Assembly: GCA_049426725.1 (NCBI GenBank)
Contig: JBMSYN010000017.1
Location: 1-47,896, forward strand
Source: UBA961 sp049426725
GTDB taxonomy: Bacteria > Bacteroidota > Ignavibacteria > Kapaibacteriales > UBA961
Direction: 5' to 3'
Length of the DNA stretch: 47,896 nt
Both the position numbers and the translations under genes were made by a program. Of the stretch, positions 1 to 8,535 are shown in pieces; position 1 is the stretch's first letter; every line of letters begins with the position of its first letter. Below the pieces are notes generated by a model. That model was not told the origin of the DNA and searched no databases. It was given only the letters and a program-made list of their open reading frames with translations.

Positions 1-315
1 CCAGCTGCAAAGAAAGCAGCTAAACCAGCTGCAAAGAAAGCAGCTAAACCAGCTGCTAAGAAAGCTGCGAAACCTGCAGCAAAGAAAGCAGCTAAACCAG
101 CTGCTAAGAAAGCTGCTAAACCAGCAGCTAAGAAAGCAGCAAAGCCTGCTGTAAAGAAGGCTGCTAAACCAGCAGCAAAAAAAGCAGCAAAACCGGCAGC
201 AAAAAAAGCAGCAAAGCCGGCAGCAAAGAAAGTAGCGGCAAAACCGGCAGCTAAAAAAGCAGCAAAGCCGGCAGCAAAAAAAGCAGCAAAGCCGGCAGCT
301 AAAAAAGCAGCCGTA
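1..315 (+). repeat. 24-bp tandem repeat encoding PAAKKAAK
   Basis: About twelve in-frame 24-bp units are visible, starting at 1, 25, 49, 73, 97, 121, 145, 169, 193, 217, 244 and 268, with a degenerate unit from 292. The unit at 217 carries one extra codon. Early units use mostly CCA, GCT and AAG codons, while units after about 190 use CCG, GCA and AAA. The two halves may therefore have expanded separately. The repeats abut without spacers, so this is not a CRISPR array. Confidence 0.9.
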
Positions 316-327
316 AAAAAAAAGTAA
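1..327 (+). CDS. Histone H1-like Lys/Ala/Pro repeat protein (5' partial), probably the N-terminal part of the DksA-like gene
   Basis: This frame is open from the window edge and stops with TAA at 325-327, so the N-terminus is missing. It consists of the octapeptide PAAKKAAK repeated about twelve times, with one nine-residue copy near 217-243, and ends in a short lysine run. Such tails resemble the basic C-termini of H1-like nucleoid proteins and of some HU-like proteins, which bind DNA non-specifically. Immediately after the lysine codons, the -1 frame continues into more Lys/Ser/Pro-rich sequence and then a DksA/TraR-like domain. I therefore think this and the next entry were one protein, joined by frameshifting or separated by a mutation or homopolymer error. 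If the stop is used as written, the product is a free basic tail protein. Confidence 0.6.
   Translation, partial: PAAKKAAKPAAKKAAKPAAKKAAKPAAKKAAKPAAKKAAKPAAKKAAKPAVKKAAKPAAKKAAKPAAKKAAKPAAKKVAAKPAAKKAAKPAAKKAAKPAAKKAAVKKK
318..327 (+). other. Candidate -1 frameshift site: A AAA AAG followed by TAA
   Basis: In the frame of the upstream repeat, the sequence reads as lysine codons forming the heptamer A AAA AAG at 318-324, inside a run of nine A's (315-323), with TAA directly after. This heptamer is the classic bacterial -1 slippery sequence of E. coli dnaX. Slipping back one base bypasses the stop and continues as V-S-P-I-K-G into the DksA-like frame. A weak 4-bp stem (328-331 with 339-342) follows. 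It is closer and smaller than usual stimulators, and I see no upstream Shine-Dalgarno-like stimulator. Transcriptional slippage on A9, a real mutation or an assembly error would give the same picture. Confidence 0.45.
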
Positions 328-383
328 GTCCAATTAAAGGACCGAAATCTGCTAAAGTCACAACCAAGAAGCAGGTAAAGCCA

Positions 384-1358
384 TTGGCATCCTCGACTTC
401 TAAGAAGTCCCCTGTTTCAACAAAAAAGGTTGCGAAGTCATCTTCGACCATTGCAAAAGCAAAAGTCGAAAAAAAACAAGCGAAGCCAGTTGCCAAGGTC
501 ACCAAACCGGTGAATTCGAAGCAATCGGCTTCGCTTTCTGTTTCTAAGAAGGAGATTTCAAAATCTAGCAAAGTAAGTGTTGAAACAATAAAGCCCTCAA
601 AGTCAGCATCGAAAAAATCCAGTTCACCTCCAAAAGAGTTAGCTCCTTCAAAATCTTCTGCAAGTAAAAAAGTTGCAGAAACTAAAAAAGGTAAAGGAGA
701 GCAGCCAGAAGTCATGACTATTCCTGATGAGCCAGTTATAGATTTGGTTATTCCAATGCCACCACTTCAATTAAATCTTCAAGAGAAGAAACCGGCAGGA
801 AGATCAAAATCAGGGAATAAGGCATCAGAAAAACCAACTGCAGCCGGCTTGGAAGCAATGAAGATGCCTGAAGGTAAAGGTGCTGCGGCTTTTGCTATGA
901 GACCAAAAGAAGAAAAGCCCATCATCATTCCTTCTAAAAAGAAAGTCAAATATTCAGATTCTGATCTCAAGATGTTTAAACAGCATATTTTAAAGATTAA
1001 AGATGAAGCATTGGATGAAATGCGAATGTTGAGAGAACGACTTGAGGATTTAACAAATGCTGAATTGGCATCTGAAACCATGATTTATTCAGTTCATATG
1101 GCAGAACAAGGTTCTGAAGCCTTGGAAAAAGAAAAGACCTATGCTCAGATGAATCGTATCATTGATTATATCAAGAAGTTAGATGATGCATTGAAGCGTA
1201 TTGAGGACAAAACCTATGGTATTTGCAAAGAATGTAATATTCTGATTGCAAAAGCCAGACTGTTGGCGGTCCCAATAACTTCACAGTCAGCATCCTTCAA
1301 AATTCATGGTAGATGTCCCGAGAATGGAGTTGACATTATATCTGGTAGAAATGAATGA
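384..1358 (+). CDS. DksA/TraR-family protein with Lys/Ser-rich N-terminal region
   Basis: The frame is open from 303 (just after an in-frame TAA at 300-302). The coordinate given is the first possible start, a TTG at 384 with no clear ribosome site, and I doubt it is real; translation more likely enters from the upstream repeat by a -1 shift. Residues 1 to about 190 are Lys/Ser/Pro low-complexity. About 195-280 is a helical coiled coil typical of DksA. Then comes the zinc-finger region with C281-x2-C284 and the family signature A-R-L-x-A-V-P. The second cysteine pair of the usual C4 finger is replaced (Ser and Phe), so zinc binding is probably lost or altered. DksA relatives bind the RNA polymerase secondary channel. 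The gene precedes lspA with a 4-base overlap (ATGA), a pairing I recall as common in Bacteroidota. The basic tail might add DNA binding (inference). Confidence 0.75.
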   Translation: MASSTSKKSPVSTKKVAKSSSTIAKAKVEKKQAKPVAKVTKPVNSKQSASLSVSKKEISKSSKVSVETIKPSKSASKKSSSPPKELAPSKSSASKKVAETKKGKGEQPEVMTIPDEPVIDLVIPMPPLQLNLQEKKPAGRSKSGNKASEKPTAAGLEAMKMPEGKGAAAFAMRPKEEKPIIIPSKKKVKYSDSDLKMFKQHILKIKDEALDEMRMLRERLEDLTNAELASETMIYSVHMAEQGSEALEKEKTYAQMNRIIDYIKKLDDALKRIEDKTYGICKECNILIAKARLLAVPITSQSASFKIHGRCPENGVDIISGRNE

Positions 1359-1972
1359 GTGAGCAATCCACGAAAGGAAGCTCAACATATTACTACATCA
1401 TTGCGATAGTTCTTGTACTTGTAGATCAGATAAGTAAAGTCGCGGTGAAGGGATGTAATGTGTTCGGTATTCAACATTTGGGTATGCATATTGGTGAAAG
1501 CTTCCCTGTCTTTGGGGATATTGTGAGAATCACTTTTGTTGAAAACCCGGGAATGGCATTTGGTGTAGAGTTTGGTTCCGGAAAAATATTCTTGACACTT
1601 TTCTCTTTGATAGCATCTTTTGCATTACTGTATTATTTGAGGATGATTCAGAATGCGCAGATTTGTATACGAATAGCGATTATGCTTATACTTGCGGGTG
1701 CATTCGGAAATTTTATTGATAGAATGTTTTATGGAGTATTGTATGGAGAAGGACCACTCTTTTACGGTTTAGTGGTTGACTTCATTCAGATTGATATACC
1801 TGATATAACCATTGGCACATTGACATATACTCATTGGCCTGTATTCAATATTGCCGATTCATGCGTCACTATCGGTATGATTCTTCTCATTCTATTCAAT
1901 AAACATCTTCCTTACCCATTCATTCCACATTCAAAAGAAAAAGCCATGGAGGAACATGGTGAGCAATCTTAA
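1355..1972 (+). CDS. lspA: Lipoprotein signal peptidase (prolipoprotein signal peptidase II)
   Basis: LspA is an inner-membrane aspartyl protease that removes the signal peptide of diacylglyceryl-modified prolipoproteins. The 205-residue protein has four predicted membrane helices and the family motifs: D-Q-I-S-K near residue 24, E-N-P-G-M-A-F-G near 63, G-N-F-I-D-R, V-V-D-F (D142) and F-N-I-A-D-S (D168). The last two aspartates fit the catalytic dyad. It starts inside the stop of the DksA-like gene (ATGA) and overlaps the next gene, so the three are probably co-transcribed. Several predicted lipoproteins in this window (near 11211, 39099 and 39287) would be substrates. Confidence 0.95.
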   Translation: MSEQSTKGSSTYYYIIAIVLVLVDQISKVAVKGCNVFGIQHLGMHIGESFPVFGDIVRITFVENPGMAFGVEFGSGKIFLTLFSLIASFALLYYLRMIQNAQICIRIAIMLILAGAFGNFIDRMFYGVLYGEGPLFYGLVVDFIQIDIPDITIGTLTYTHWPVFNIADSCVTIGMILLILFNKHLPYPFIPHSKEKAMEEHGEQS

Positions 1973-3080
1973 CCAATATCCTGATTATGTGGAAAAGGTT
2001 ATAGAACTCAGCGTTTCCAAAGGTCAAGAACCTATTAGGCTTGATGTCTACATTACAAATGCAATCGCAAATGCAACACGAAATAAGGTTCAAATAGCCA
2101 TTGATCAAGGTGACGTCAAGGTAAATGGGATTCCAAGAAAGGGTTCATATAAAATCAAACCCGGTGATGTCATTTCATGCATATTCATGCGTCCCCCACC
2201 GCTTGAATTGCTTCCCGAGAATATCCCTCTCGAGATTCACTATGAGGATGAGTATTTGCTTGTCATAAATAAGCCACCAGGATTGGTTGTTCATCCAGGA
2301 TTTGGCAATCGTTATGGAACATTGGTAAATGCTGTTTTGTGGCACATGGGATATCGAGAAGCAATTCCTTTAACAGAATTTAAAGATGAAGAGGAAGAAT
2401 CAGAGGAAGCATTACCCACTGACGATTTTCTTGAGGCAGTGATTTCAAATGATGATATGTTAAGACCCGGAATTGTCCATAGATTGGATAAAGACACATC
2501 CGGGCTCATGGTGATTTCCAAACAAAGTTCAATCACACCTCATCTGACCAAACAATTTGCAGATCGTTCGGTGCAAAGAGAATACTTGGCACTGGCTTGG
2601 GGGATAGTAAAGGTTGACCATGATATCATAGAAAATCAGTTGGCTCCCTCACCAAGAAACAGAAAAGTCTTTGCTGTTGTGAATAAAGGCGGTAAAATGG
2701 CAAAAACAGAGTTTACAACCCGTTCGAGAGGTCCATTTGCGACATTATTACAATTGAAATTACATACAGGAAGAACTCATCAGATTCGAGTTCATTGCGC
2801 AAGCATTCATCACCCATTAATCGGCGATGCATCGTATGGGGGTGATGTAATTGGATATTCAGGGATAAGGTCACATGCTCTGAAAGCAAAAGCACAAGAA
2901 TGTTTACAGATTATGCATAGACAATCACTACATGCAAGAATGCTGGGTTTTCAACATCCCATCACCCAAAAAAAATTGTTGTTTATCCTACCCCCTCCGG
3001 AAGACTTTCTAAAAGTTGCAGAAATGGCTGAGATTCAAATCCCCGATGATTTGCTTGAAACTTTCATAGGTATGAAATAA
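1956..3080 (+). CDS. rluD: RluD-family 23S rRNA pseudouridine synthase
   Basis: The N-terminus (residues about 20-75) is an S4 RNA-binding domain, followed by the RluA/RsuA-type catalytic domain. The active-site motif is H-R-L-D-K-D-T-S-G with catalytic D178. The family converts uridine to pseudouridine, usually in 23S rRNA helix 69 (U1911/1915/1917 for RluD); assignment to RluD rather than another RluA member rests on the S4 domain. An acidic insertion of roughly 25-30 residues (about 143-168) lies just before the catalytic motif. The start overlaps lspA by 17 bases. A GGAGG at 1948-1952 is 3 bases from ATG 1956 and 6 from GTG 1959, so the GTG may be the real start. Confidence 0.9.
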   Translation: MVSNLNQYPDYVEKVIELSVSKGQEPIRLDVYITNAIANATRNKVQIAIDQGDVKVNGIPRKGSYKIKPGDVISCIFMRPPPLELLPENIPLEIHYEDEYLLVINKPPGLVVHPGFGNRYGTLVNAVLWHMGYREAIPLTEFKDEEEESEEALPTDDFLEAVISNDDMLRPGIVHRLDKDTSGLMVISKQSSITPHLTKQFADRSVQREYLALAWGIVKVDHDIIENQLAPSPRNRKVFAVVNKGGKMAKTEFTTRSRGPFATLLQLKLHTGRTHQIRVHCASIHHPLIGDASYGGDVIGYSGIRSHALKAKAQECLQIMHRQSLHARMLGFQHPITQKKLLFILPPPEDFLKVAEMAEIQIPDDLLETFIGMK

Positions 3081-3131
3081 CCTAGATTACACACCTAAAG
3101 AATTTTGTAATTTGTACAAAATATCGGAGCT

Positions 3132-6100
3132 ATGATGGTGGTATATTATCTACTCGCATTACTGTTGGGATTTGGTACCCTTTTTTGTCAACAACCTCCA
3201 AATCAAACATGGTATTTTGGAAAGTTTGGTGGTCTTCGTTTCAACAATGCGATTCCAAATCCAATAACCGGCAAGCTTGATACTTGGGAAGGTTGCGCTG
3301 TACTATCTGACCCTGCAACAGGAAATCCAATCTTGTATTCAGATGGTAAAAAACTTTATCAAGCAGATGGATCAGTAGTTCCGGGTGGTGGTGATGCTAT
3401 CAAAAGCGGAATCTCATCAACACAATGTTGTATTTTCATTCCTGACCCTGCAGATGCTCAAAGAGTATATTTGTTTACTGCGCCTGATTTGACAGGTATG
3501 GGATCCTCTGAAACAAAATCATTTTACTCACATATCAGTTTGCAGGGAAATCCATCTGTCATAACATCAAATGTCCTTATTCAGGATAATATGTCCGAAA
3601 AAATTGCCGGTACTCAGAATTGTGCTGACAATTCATATTGGGTATTGTATCATCACAAAGCACAATCCAGAATATTTGCATATAAAGTGACTTCTGCGGG
3701 TGTTTCAACAAATCCTGTTATTTCATCTTATAGTAATCTCAATAATTTCTATAATGTAGGAGCAATGAAGATTTCTCCCGATGGTTCAAAACTCGTGGTG
3801 GTTTCGGAAGCAGACGGATTCAATTATCTTCAAACCATTGTTTTGTTTGATTTTAATCTACAAACTGGTCAAGCTTCAAATCCCAAATTTTTGGCAAAAA
3901 ATAAATGTTATGGAAATTATGGTGCTGCTTTTTCACCAAATAGTAAACGTTTGTTTACAACGGGAACACTAGATAAGCAGCAATCTTCAGAGGCAGCATT
4001 GTTTCAATTTGATTTAGTCTCTGATAATGAAGCAACGATCGCTGCTTCCATGTGGACTTTGCCGCTAGGTACGCGAAAATTATTCGGATTGCAATTGGGA
4101 CCTGACGGAAAGATTTATGCAATTGCAGATAGACCCAATCAGCTTGATGTTATAAACAAACCAAATATGCTTGGTTCACAAATTGAATTTTCTACCAATG
4201 TGTTGAATCAATCAGGTAAGACTGTCCTGGGTTTACCGACTATGATTGATTATAATTTAGGTATCAGCATAGATACTCTGTTAGCGTGTCAAAGTTCAGG
4301 CATTATAATTGGTGCACCACCAATGCAGGGATATTCTTATGCTTGGTCTCCATCTATTGGATTGAGTAATGCATTTATTGCCAATCCACTTGCCAAGCCT
4401 TCACAGCCGACTACATATACACTTGTTGTTACAAATCCATTTGGTTGTCAAACTAGACAAACAGTGCATGTTGGGTTATTGCCAGCGGTAAATGTCTCTT
4501 ATGAGATTCCTAACAGTATTTGCAAAGGTGGTAAAGTCCAGTTGAAAGCAAGTGGTGCAAGTAGATATTCATGGTTTCCATCTTATGGTCTGTCAGCAAC
4601 GAACATAGCTAATCCATTTGCAAGCCCTGATTCAACAACAACATATTATTTGGTTGCATCAAATTCACTTTGTTCAGATACTATACCTATTCGTGTTGAT
4701 GTTGTTCCCTTTCCAAAAGCAGATGCAGGGCCTGACAAAACAACCTGCCCCGGGGGAAGTGTAGAAATAGGTGTAAACCCCAAATCAGGTCATACATATA
4801 ACTGGTTGCCTGATAAGTATGTTTCCAATGCATTCCTATCGAAAACCATTGCCTCGCCTCCAACTGATAATTTCCCTTTCATTCTCAAAGTCACGAATGA
4901 ATATGGATGTGTTGCCTATGATACCGTGATTGTCAAAATAGAAAATACTCTTGTGGCAAAAACTTCTGTTGACACAACTATTTGCCGAGGAGATATACTT
5001 CAATTACGGGCTTCTGGTGGTAGTACATATCGATGGTTCCAAGGTGAAAACATTTCAGACACAACTTCTTCTACACCGGTCGTCAGACCAATCAACAATT
5101 CAACCTATGGCGTCATTGTATCCAGCGGATCATGTATTGACACGGCATTTATTGCTGTAAATGTCATTCAAGGAATCAGTGCAGATGCTGGAAAAGATCA
5201 ATCAACATGCCCGGGAGAGTCAGTCTCACTTGGAACAGCATTGCAAAATGGAGCTTCATATTCATGGACTCCAGTTGTTTTTCTTGATAATTCAAAAAGT
5301 CCTACTCCAACCTGTTCACCAACTGCATCTACTGAGTATATATTGACAGTTATATCAAATGCCGGATGTATATCCCGCGACACCGTAAAAGTAACCGTTG
5401 CAGATAAACTTGAAATCAATATGCCTGCTGATACATCGACTTGCTTTGGAGTACCATTAACGATCAAACCAATTGGTGGACAAACATACAGATGGTATCC
5501 TCCTATCGGAATAAATGATACAAATTCAGCTGAACCAATTTTCACACCACAACAAACAACTACTTATTATGTTGAAGCGAAAAATGGGAATTGCAAAGGA
5601 AATGATTCAGTCACTATTACGGTATTACCTCTCCCCAATCTGGATGCCGGACAAGATCAATCGATTTGTCTTGGTGACACTATTATATTGTCAGCTCAAG
5701 GTGCCACCAGTTATACATGGTTCACAAAAAAAGATGGCGATATAGGAAATGGCAGTCAACTATCTATTAGCCCAGTACTTCCCACAATGTATTATGTTAG
5801 AGGCTCCAATGGTGCTTGCAGTATTCTCGATAGCATTGTTATCACTCTAAAGCCACAACCGCAGATTGTAATAAGCGGAGATACACTAATCTGCGCCGGG
5901 AATACTGCTACTTTAAATGCTCAAGGTGCAGATTCTTATGAATGGAATGATGATACAACCATTATATCAAAAAATAATGGACAATTACTGATAAAACCTA
6001 CAAAAGATACTTACTATTATTTCAAAGGCAAGAAGGATGGTTGTTCTACAGAGATAGATAGCATTCTTGTAAAGGTTTTACAATCATTACCTATTATTAA

Positions 6101-7193
6101 AAATGCAGAAAAAGTCACTTGTAAAAACAAGCCAATTCTCATATCAATATTTCCATCTAAAGATATTGTTGTTTCCGGTGATTGTAGCACTCTATCGAAT
6201 TCCAATGATTCATTATTCGTTATTCCCAACTCATCCGGATATATTTCCGTAAGGGGGAATAGAAATGGCTGTATATCATTGGACTCTTTCTATGTAGAAG
6301 TCAAAGATTTACCTGATGTTAAACTACCCCGTGACACTGTCATTTGTATGGGATCAAGTATAGAGATTACTGCCAATGGCGCTGATGATTATCAATGGGA
6401 AAGTAGTGATTCTTATGATTCACTTGCAAAAAATAGTATAGTATTCAAAAATGTATCAAATTCTATTCGTGTAAAATCAATTGGAAATAATGGGTATTGT
6501 TCATCATTCGATGAAATGAATATTGATGTCCGAGATCCCGTGGTTCTTCCCTTTTCTCTTACATTCAATCAAGAAATGATACCGGGTATTCGGCTTCCCT
6601 TGCAGTTAAATATACCTTCCGGAATAGATGCATGTACATTGTTGATCTTGTATGACTCCACATCAAGTGTCATTGAATCTCATAAAGTTGTTTCCGGTTC
6701 TTCTATAACTACTACAAATCAAACAAGGCGAAACGGTGAATATGCTCTTTCTGTCCTAAATCCCAAGAATGAGTCCGGACAAATAGAGTTTACTTTATAT
6801 CCATATCTTCCTGCGGAGGATATTGACTCCAATACATATTTATTAAAACTTCAAAATGCAGATTCTAATTGTACCACGTATGAACTGAAAGATTGTATGA
6901 TTCCATATAGCAAATCATGTGCTTGGTCATTACGTCCTGTACAAACTTTGAAATCCTATCAACTTTCTGTGGTTGACAATCAGATCAACATTCGATCTGC
7001 TTTTACTGAAAAGTTGAATTGCAGAATTATATCTCTTGATGGGAGAACTATATTCCATGAAATAGTACAAATGCAAGCTGGAGAACAATCAAGTATTCAT
7101 ATTCCAATTGACATACCAATTGGCATATATGCCATATCAATACAAGGATCTCTTTGGCAAGAAATTTATCTTATGCCTAAAACTGAAAAATGA
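3132..7193 (+). CDS. Large secreted protein with ten Ig/PKD-like modules and type IX-like C-terminal domain
   Basis: The N-terminus has a signal peptide (hydrophobic core about residues 5-18, likely cleavage after F-C-Q). Residues about 25-370 form a propeller-like region starting W-Y-F-G-K-F-G-G-L. Residues about 377-1136 hold ten tandem modules of about 75 residues. Each has a pattern like C-x-G, then Y-x-W, a P-x-x-T-T-Y-type segment, a late Cys and an alternating Thr/Val strand, as in PKD/Ig-like surface proteins of Bacteroidota. The last ~85 residues resemble a type IX sorting domain (G-R-T-I-F-H and I-P-I-G-I-Y-A motifs). The protein is probably exported and cell-surface attached. Its function, perhaps adhesion, is inferred. 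GGAG at 3126 precedes two possible ATGs, 3132 and 3135. Confidence 0.8.
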   Translation: MMVVYYLLALLLGFGTLFCQQPPNQTWYFGKFGGLRFNNAIPNPITGKLDTWEGCAVLSDPATGNPILYSDGKKLYQADGSVVPGGGDAIKSGISSTQCCIFIPDPADAQRVYLFTAPDLTGMGSSETKSFYSHISLQGNPSVITSNVLIQDNMSEKIAGTQNCADNSYWVLYHHKAQSRIFAYKVTSAGVSTNPVISSYSNLNNFYNVGAMKISPDGSKLVVVSEADGFNYLQTIVLFDFNLQTGQASNPKFLAKNKCYGNYGAAFSPNSKRLFTTGTLDKQQSSEAALFQFDLVSDNEATIAASMWTLPLGTRKLFGLQLGPDGKIYAIADRPNQLDVINKPNMLGSQIEFSTNVLNQSGKTVLGLPTMIDYNLGISIDTLLACQSSGIIIGAPPMQGYSYAWSPSIGLSNAFIANPLAKPSQPTTYTLVVTNPFGCQTRQTVHVGLLPAVNVSYEIPNSICKGGKVQLKASGASRYSWFPSYGLSATNIANPFASPDSTTTYYLVASNSLCSDTIPIRVDVVPFPKADAGPDKTTCPGGSVEIGVNPKSGHTYNWLPDKYVSNAFLSKTIASPPTDNFPFILKVTNEYGCVAYDTVIVKIENTLVAKTSVDTTICRGDILQLRASGGSTYRWFQGENISDTTSSTPVVRPINNSTYGVIVSSGSCIDTAFIAVNVIQGISADAGKDQSTCPGESVSLGTALQNGASYSWTPVVFLDNSKSPTPTCSPTASTEYILTVISNAGCISRDTVKVTVADKLEINMPADTSTCFGVPLTIKPIGGQTYRWYPPIGINDTNSAEPIFTPQQTTTYYVEAKNGNCKGNDSVTITVLPLPNLDAGQDQSICLGDTIILSAQGATSYTWFTKKDGDIGNGSQLSISPVLPTMYYVRGSNGACSILDSIVITLKPQPQIVISGDTLICAGNTATLNAQGADSYEWNDDTTIISKNNGQLLIKPTKDTYYYFKGKKDGCSTEIDSILVKVLQSLPIIKNAEKVTCKNKPILISIFPSKDIVVSGDCSTLSNSNDSLFVIPNSSGYISVRGNRNGCISLDSFYVEVKDLPDVKLPRDTVICMGSSIEITANGADDYQWESSDSYDSLAKNSIVFKNVSNSIRVKSIGNNGYCSSFDEMNIDVRDPVVLPFSLTFNQEMIPGIRLPLQLNIPSGIDACTLLILYDSTSSVIESHKVVSGSSITTTNQTRRNGEYALSVLNPKNESGQIEFTLYPYLPAEDIDSNTYLLKLQNADSNCTTYELKDCMIPYSKSCAWSLRPVQTLKSYQLSVVDNQINIRSAFTEKLNCRIISLDGRTIFHEIVQMQAGEQSSIHIPIDIPIGIYAISIQGSLWQEIYLMPKTEK

Positions 7194-7226
7194 AGATTGT
7201 ATTTATTGAATTCACCACAAAAGTAA

Positions 7227-8462
7227 ATGACAACTGATATAATTCGCTTAATCATATTCGTAAGTGGGCTGATCCTAATTCAAGGCGGAATTGATTATTA
7301 TCTTTTCAGAACTTTGAAAAAATATGAAGCAGATTATGGTTCATTGATTACTGATATTCTTAAGATTTATAAAAGTGTATCTCTTCTCATGCTTATCATG
7401 CTAATCGTGACAAATGCAGAGCGTTTGATGACGGGTAGCAATTATAACTCAGGAAGAATTCCTCAAGTATTGATTGCAATATGGTATCTGCCGAAATATC
7501 CCATTGCCCTTATTCTTTCAGTTAAAGACATAATAAGATTATTTCGATACCTCATTGCTAAAATGAGGTTGAAAGAATCTACAAATGAAAATGCACACAT
7601 TGATTATACGAGAAGAAAAGCACTTCATTCTATTACGCTTGGTTTAGCTTCAGTTCCCTTCATTGCTACTGCTCAAGGTGTTCTGCACACGATTTATGAT
7701 GTAGAAGTTAGAAAAACAGAGATTGTCATCCCTCGTTTGTCATCAGTCTTTGATGGTTTGAAGATAGTTCAGATATCAGATATCCACACGGGGTCATTCT
7801 TTGGTGTATCCTATATTGAGCATGTTATTGAGATCATTCATCAACAATCTCCGGGCATCATAGCAATTACCGGGGATTTCGTAAACTTTGATCCAAGTGA
7901 ATATGAACGATTTGTACCACTTTTTAGAAAGTTGAAAGCAACATTTGGAGTTTTTGGATCTTTGGGGAATCATGATCATTATATGACAAATGAAAATCAT
8001 GAATATCTCATTTCACTTATCAGAAAATCCGGAATTGATGTATTAATTAATGAATCAAGAACAATAGAAAAACTCGGAGCAAGTATTACTATTGCCGGAA
8101 CTGACAATACGGGATTCAATCAGAAATATGGTGATTTAAAAAAAGCGTTTAAAAATGCACCAATTGATTCTCCCAGTATACTCATGGCACATGATCCGAC
8201 ATATTGGAGCATGGAGATTAAAGATTCAAAATTGGCTGATTTAACATTGGCAGGTCATACTCATGGCGGGCAAATGGGTATTGAGTTTCTGGGAACTGCT
8301 TTTAGTCCTGCCCAATTTGTCTATGAACATTGGTCGGGTTTATATGAAGAAAACAATACCTATCTCTATGTTAATAGAGGTTTAGGAACAGTAGGACCAC
8401 CTGTGCGAATTGGTATAAAGCCGGAAATTACCGTCATTACTTTGCGATCACCTATTGCTTGA
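7227..8462 (+). CDS. Membrane-anchored metallophosphoesterase (YaeI-like)
   Basis: The protein is a calcineurin-like metallophosphoesterase with all signature blocks: D185-x-H187, G-D-F-V-N-F-D, G-N248-H249-D250-H251 and G-H344-T-H346-G-G. These bind the two catalytic metals. The N-terminal ~150 residues hold several hydrophobic helices (about 5-25, 48-65, 80-105 and 135-150). This arrangement matches the YaeI/YkuE family, some members of which act on phospholipid-type substrates such as UDP-2,3-diacylglucosamine. The substrate here cannot be told from sequence. It follows the large surface protein after 33 bases with no terminator between them. Confidence 0.85.
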   Translation: MTTDIIRLIIFVSGLILIQGGIDYYLFRTLKKYEADYGSLITDILKIYKSVSLLMLIMLIVTNAERLMTGSNYNSGRIPQVLIAIWYLPKYPIALILSVKDIIRLFRYLIAKMRLKESTNENAHIDYTRRKALHSITLGLASVPFIATAQGVLHTIYDVEVRKTEIVIPRLSSVFDGLKIVQISDIHTGSFFGVSYIEHVIEIIHQQSPGIIAITGDFVNFDPSEYERFVPLFRKLKATFGVFGSLGNHDHYMTNENHEYLISLIRKSGIDVLINESRTIEKLGASITIAGTDNTGFNQKYGDLKKAFKNAPIDSPSILMAHDPTYWSMEIKDSKLADLTLAGHTHGGQMGIEFLGTAFSPAQFVYEHWSGLYEENNTYLYVNRGLGTVGPPVRIGIKPEITVITLRSPIA

Positions 8463-8535
8463 CATAATGTGTATAAAATCAATGGCATAGCTTTTGCAAA
8501 GTGAGTAAATTGACCAAAATTATTCTTGAAATTCC

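Noticed and set aside
1..315. CRISPR-like direct repeats
   Set aside because: Units are contiguous, in-frame and coding, without spacers.
384..386. TTG as genuine start of the DksA-like protein
   Set aside because: No convincing ribosome site, and the open frame and its composition continue upstream to the lysine run, favouring a frameshift or indel.
299..715. Antisense ORF of 138 codons opposite the Lys/Ser-rich region
   Set aside because: It mirrors the lysine-rich coding region as Phe/Leu/Glu-rich sequence, with no start signal; it is a composition shadow.
3102..3122. AT-only hairpin ATTTTGTA/TACAAAAT after rluD as terminator
   Set aside because: Weak stem and no T run. It overlaps a promoter-like TAATTTG and lies right before the next start, so it is probably chance.
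5198..5545. Antisense 115-codon ORF inside the Ig-module gene
   Set aside because: It is fully inside a well-supported gene, with no motifs or translation signals.
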